A stretch of DNA of 7,513 nt. It comes from an uncultured Eubacteriales bacterium. GTDB lineage: Bacteria; Bacillota; Clostridia; TANB77; CAG-508. Within the stretch, counting starts at the first letter, position 1. Every line of letters begins with the position of its first letter. Below, one piece after another: positions 6,630-7,513 of the stretch. The stretch spans positions 1 to 7,513 of the forward strand of contig CABTXJ010000034.1 of the NCBI GenBank assembly GCA_902488785.1. The letters are read 5' to 3'. The notes under the pieces are model-generated. The model was not told where the DNA came from. It searched no databases and saw only the letters and a list, made by a program, of their open reading frames with translations. The translations under genes were made by a program, and so were the position numbers.

Positions 6630-6649
6630 GAATTTAAATTGAATTTAAA
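6630..6649. repeat. Two copies of GAATTTAAA, 11 bases apart
   Basis: GAATTTAAA at 6630-6638 and again at 6641-6649, just past the hemW stop codon. It is a short A/T direct repeat with no evident function and may be chance. Confidence 0.4.
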
Positions 6650-6655
6650 ATTAAT

Positions 6656-7513
6656 CTAAATTAATAATATTTTAGGAAATACACTATCTTCACCATAGAA
6701 AATATATTTAGGATTACATATATATTTGTATGTACTTTTGTATGTTTTATTGTTTTCCTTATTTAAATATATCTTTTTAATAGCTTTTCTTTTCTTTTTT
6801 GTTGTTTTTTCTTTAAACACATTATATATATTAGCTATTTTTATATTATCAAAATCATATTTAGTATTTGCATATAGTAAAAGATTATTTTTAGTATTTT
6901 CATTTATAAATTTAGTTATATTAGTTAATATAATGTATTCTTTTTTAGTTATTTTGTTATTTTTCCTTTCTTTTTCTTTTATATATTCTACATTGTTATC
7001 TATATAATTATACATCTCTTTAAAAAGTTTGGTATATGATATACCATTTGCAGTTCTTAATTTAACAAAAAGTAAGTCTTTAAGAAATTCTTTTAAATTT
7101 AAGCTTTCATCCAAATGAGATATTGTAACAGATTTTAATTTATTATCATTTAGTATTTTTGTATTACTATTATTTTCTTCAATATATTTATTTAATTTCC
7201 TAATATTTCTAAACCTATAACCATTTAGAAAAGATGCAGAAGAAAGTCCAAAACCAATATATTCTTTGTGATTCCAACAATTATAGTTATGTTTTGCTAT
7301 ATAATTTTTATCTTTTGCATAGTTGGATATTTCGTAATGAATATATCCTTGTTTTTTCATTTCTTGTTTTAATATATTTTTCATTTCTTTTATATTTTTT
7401 TCACTAGGCAAGTTATTATATAGTGTATCATCATTATATATTATAGAGGATTCATCTAATATATATTCATATGCAGAAATATGTTTTAAAAAACTAAAAT
7501 TTGATATATTAGA
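6656..7513 (-). CDS. hemW: HemW, radical-SAM heme chaperone (C-terminal part, 5' end beyond the window)
   Basis: The frame stays open to the right edge; 285 residues are visible, so the true start and the radical-SAM CxxxCxxC cluster lie outside. Visible family blocks, numbered from the edge, are KHISAYEYILDE (10-21), HYEISNYA (59-66), HNYNCW (75-80, where Tyr is usual in place of Cys) and YIGFGLSSASFLNGYRFRN (85-103). A HemW-type C-terminal region follows, with LRTANGISYTKLF near 152-164. HemW is related to oxygen-independent coproporphyrinogen oxidase HemN but is thought to carry and insert heme. From HISAY to the stop there are about 275 residues, some 70 more than in E. coli HemW. The excess is a Lys/Asn-rich insert and a tail of about 52 residues. 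A TTG at 7409-7411 could be mistaken for a start, but family homology clearly continues upstream of it. It is convergent with whiA. Confidence 0.88.
   Translation of the reverse strand, partial: SNISNFSFLKHISAYEYILDESSIIYNDDTLYNNLPSEKNIKEMKNILKQEMKKQGYIHYEISNYAKDKNYIAKHNYNCWNHKEYIGFGLSSASFLNGYRFRNIRKLNKYIEENNSNTKILNDNKLKSVTISHLDESLNLKEFLKDLLFVKLRTANGISYTKLFKEMYNYIDNNVEYIKEKERKNNKITKKEYIILTNITKFINENTKNNLLLYANTKYDFDNIKIANIYNVFKEKTTKKKRKAIKKIYLNKENNKTYKSTYKYICNPKYIFYGEDSVFPKILLI

Noticed and set aside
6630..6649. GAATTTAAA direct repeats as a CRISPR or iteron-like array
   Set aside because: There are only two very short A/T copies with no spacer pattern; chance is the simplest explanation in this base composition.
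6726..7007. Plus-strand hydrophobic open frame opposite hemW (93 codons)
   Set aside because: It resembles a membrane protein only because it is the complement of a Lys/Asn-rich stretch; no ribosome binding site or promoter was seen.
7409..7411. TTG at 7409-7411 as the start of the right-edge minus-strand gene
   Set aside because: HemW homology, including KHISAYEYILDE, continues without a stop from there to the right edge, so the gene starts outside the window.
1..7513. Reassigned genetic code (TGA as Trp)
   Set aside because: TGA ends truB at a position fitting the family, Trp codons are TGG, and no family-conserved Trp falls on TGA.

Overview
The window is a chromosomal segment from a very AT-rich Gram-positive bacterium, most likely a Bacillota/Clostridia-type lineage. 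The reasons are strong A/T bias with heavy AGA and ATA codon use, clear AAGGAG-type ribosome binding sites, and a recognisable WhiA, a family of Gram-positive bacteria. TAA, TGA and TAG all act as stops and Trp is TGG, so the standard bacterial code applies and a Mycoplasma-type code is unlikely. I cannot name the species from sequence alone.

Layout. (1) Positions 1-70 hold a tRNA-Gly(UCC) cut by the left edge, followed by a strong intrinsic terminator (79-103). A second, bidirectional hairpin (133-162) separates it from the convergent operon. An ATT-type triplet repeat lies at 171-227. (2) Positions 3507 down to 250 on the minus strand form a tight three-gene ABC exporter operon: an ATPase and two different six-helix ABC-2 permeases, each with an extracytoplasmic domain of about 150 residues. 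No substrate, regulator or immunity gene is visible. (3) The 252-base divergent intergenic region (3508-3759) carries a promoter for each direction: an extended -10 for the exporter and TTTACA-N17-TATAAT for the plus-strand genes. (4) Positions 3760-6559 on the plus strand form an apparent operon truB - prmC - whiA with a 1- to 8-base or negative gap at the first junction and 5 bases at the second, closed by a hairpin at 6568-6594. (5) From 7513 down to 6656 on the minus strand lies the C-terminal part of hemW, running off the right edge and convergent with whiA.

How the genes relate. truB (tRNA U55 pseudouridine), prmC (release-factor glutamine methylation) and the upstream tRNA all serve translation. 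WhiA is a DNA-binding protein of cell division and chromosome biology that usually sits beside rapZ and yvcK, so its place in a translation operon is the most noteworthy arrangement here. HemW is a radical-SAM heme chaperone and is independently transcribed. The ABC exporter appears to be a self-contained module.

I found no mobile element, CRISPR array, toxin-antitoxin pair or convincing new system. The oddities are modest: unusual gene order, divergent motifs in TruB and WhiA, a long Lys/Asn-rich tail on HemW, and simple-sequence repeats at the operon ends.
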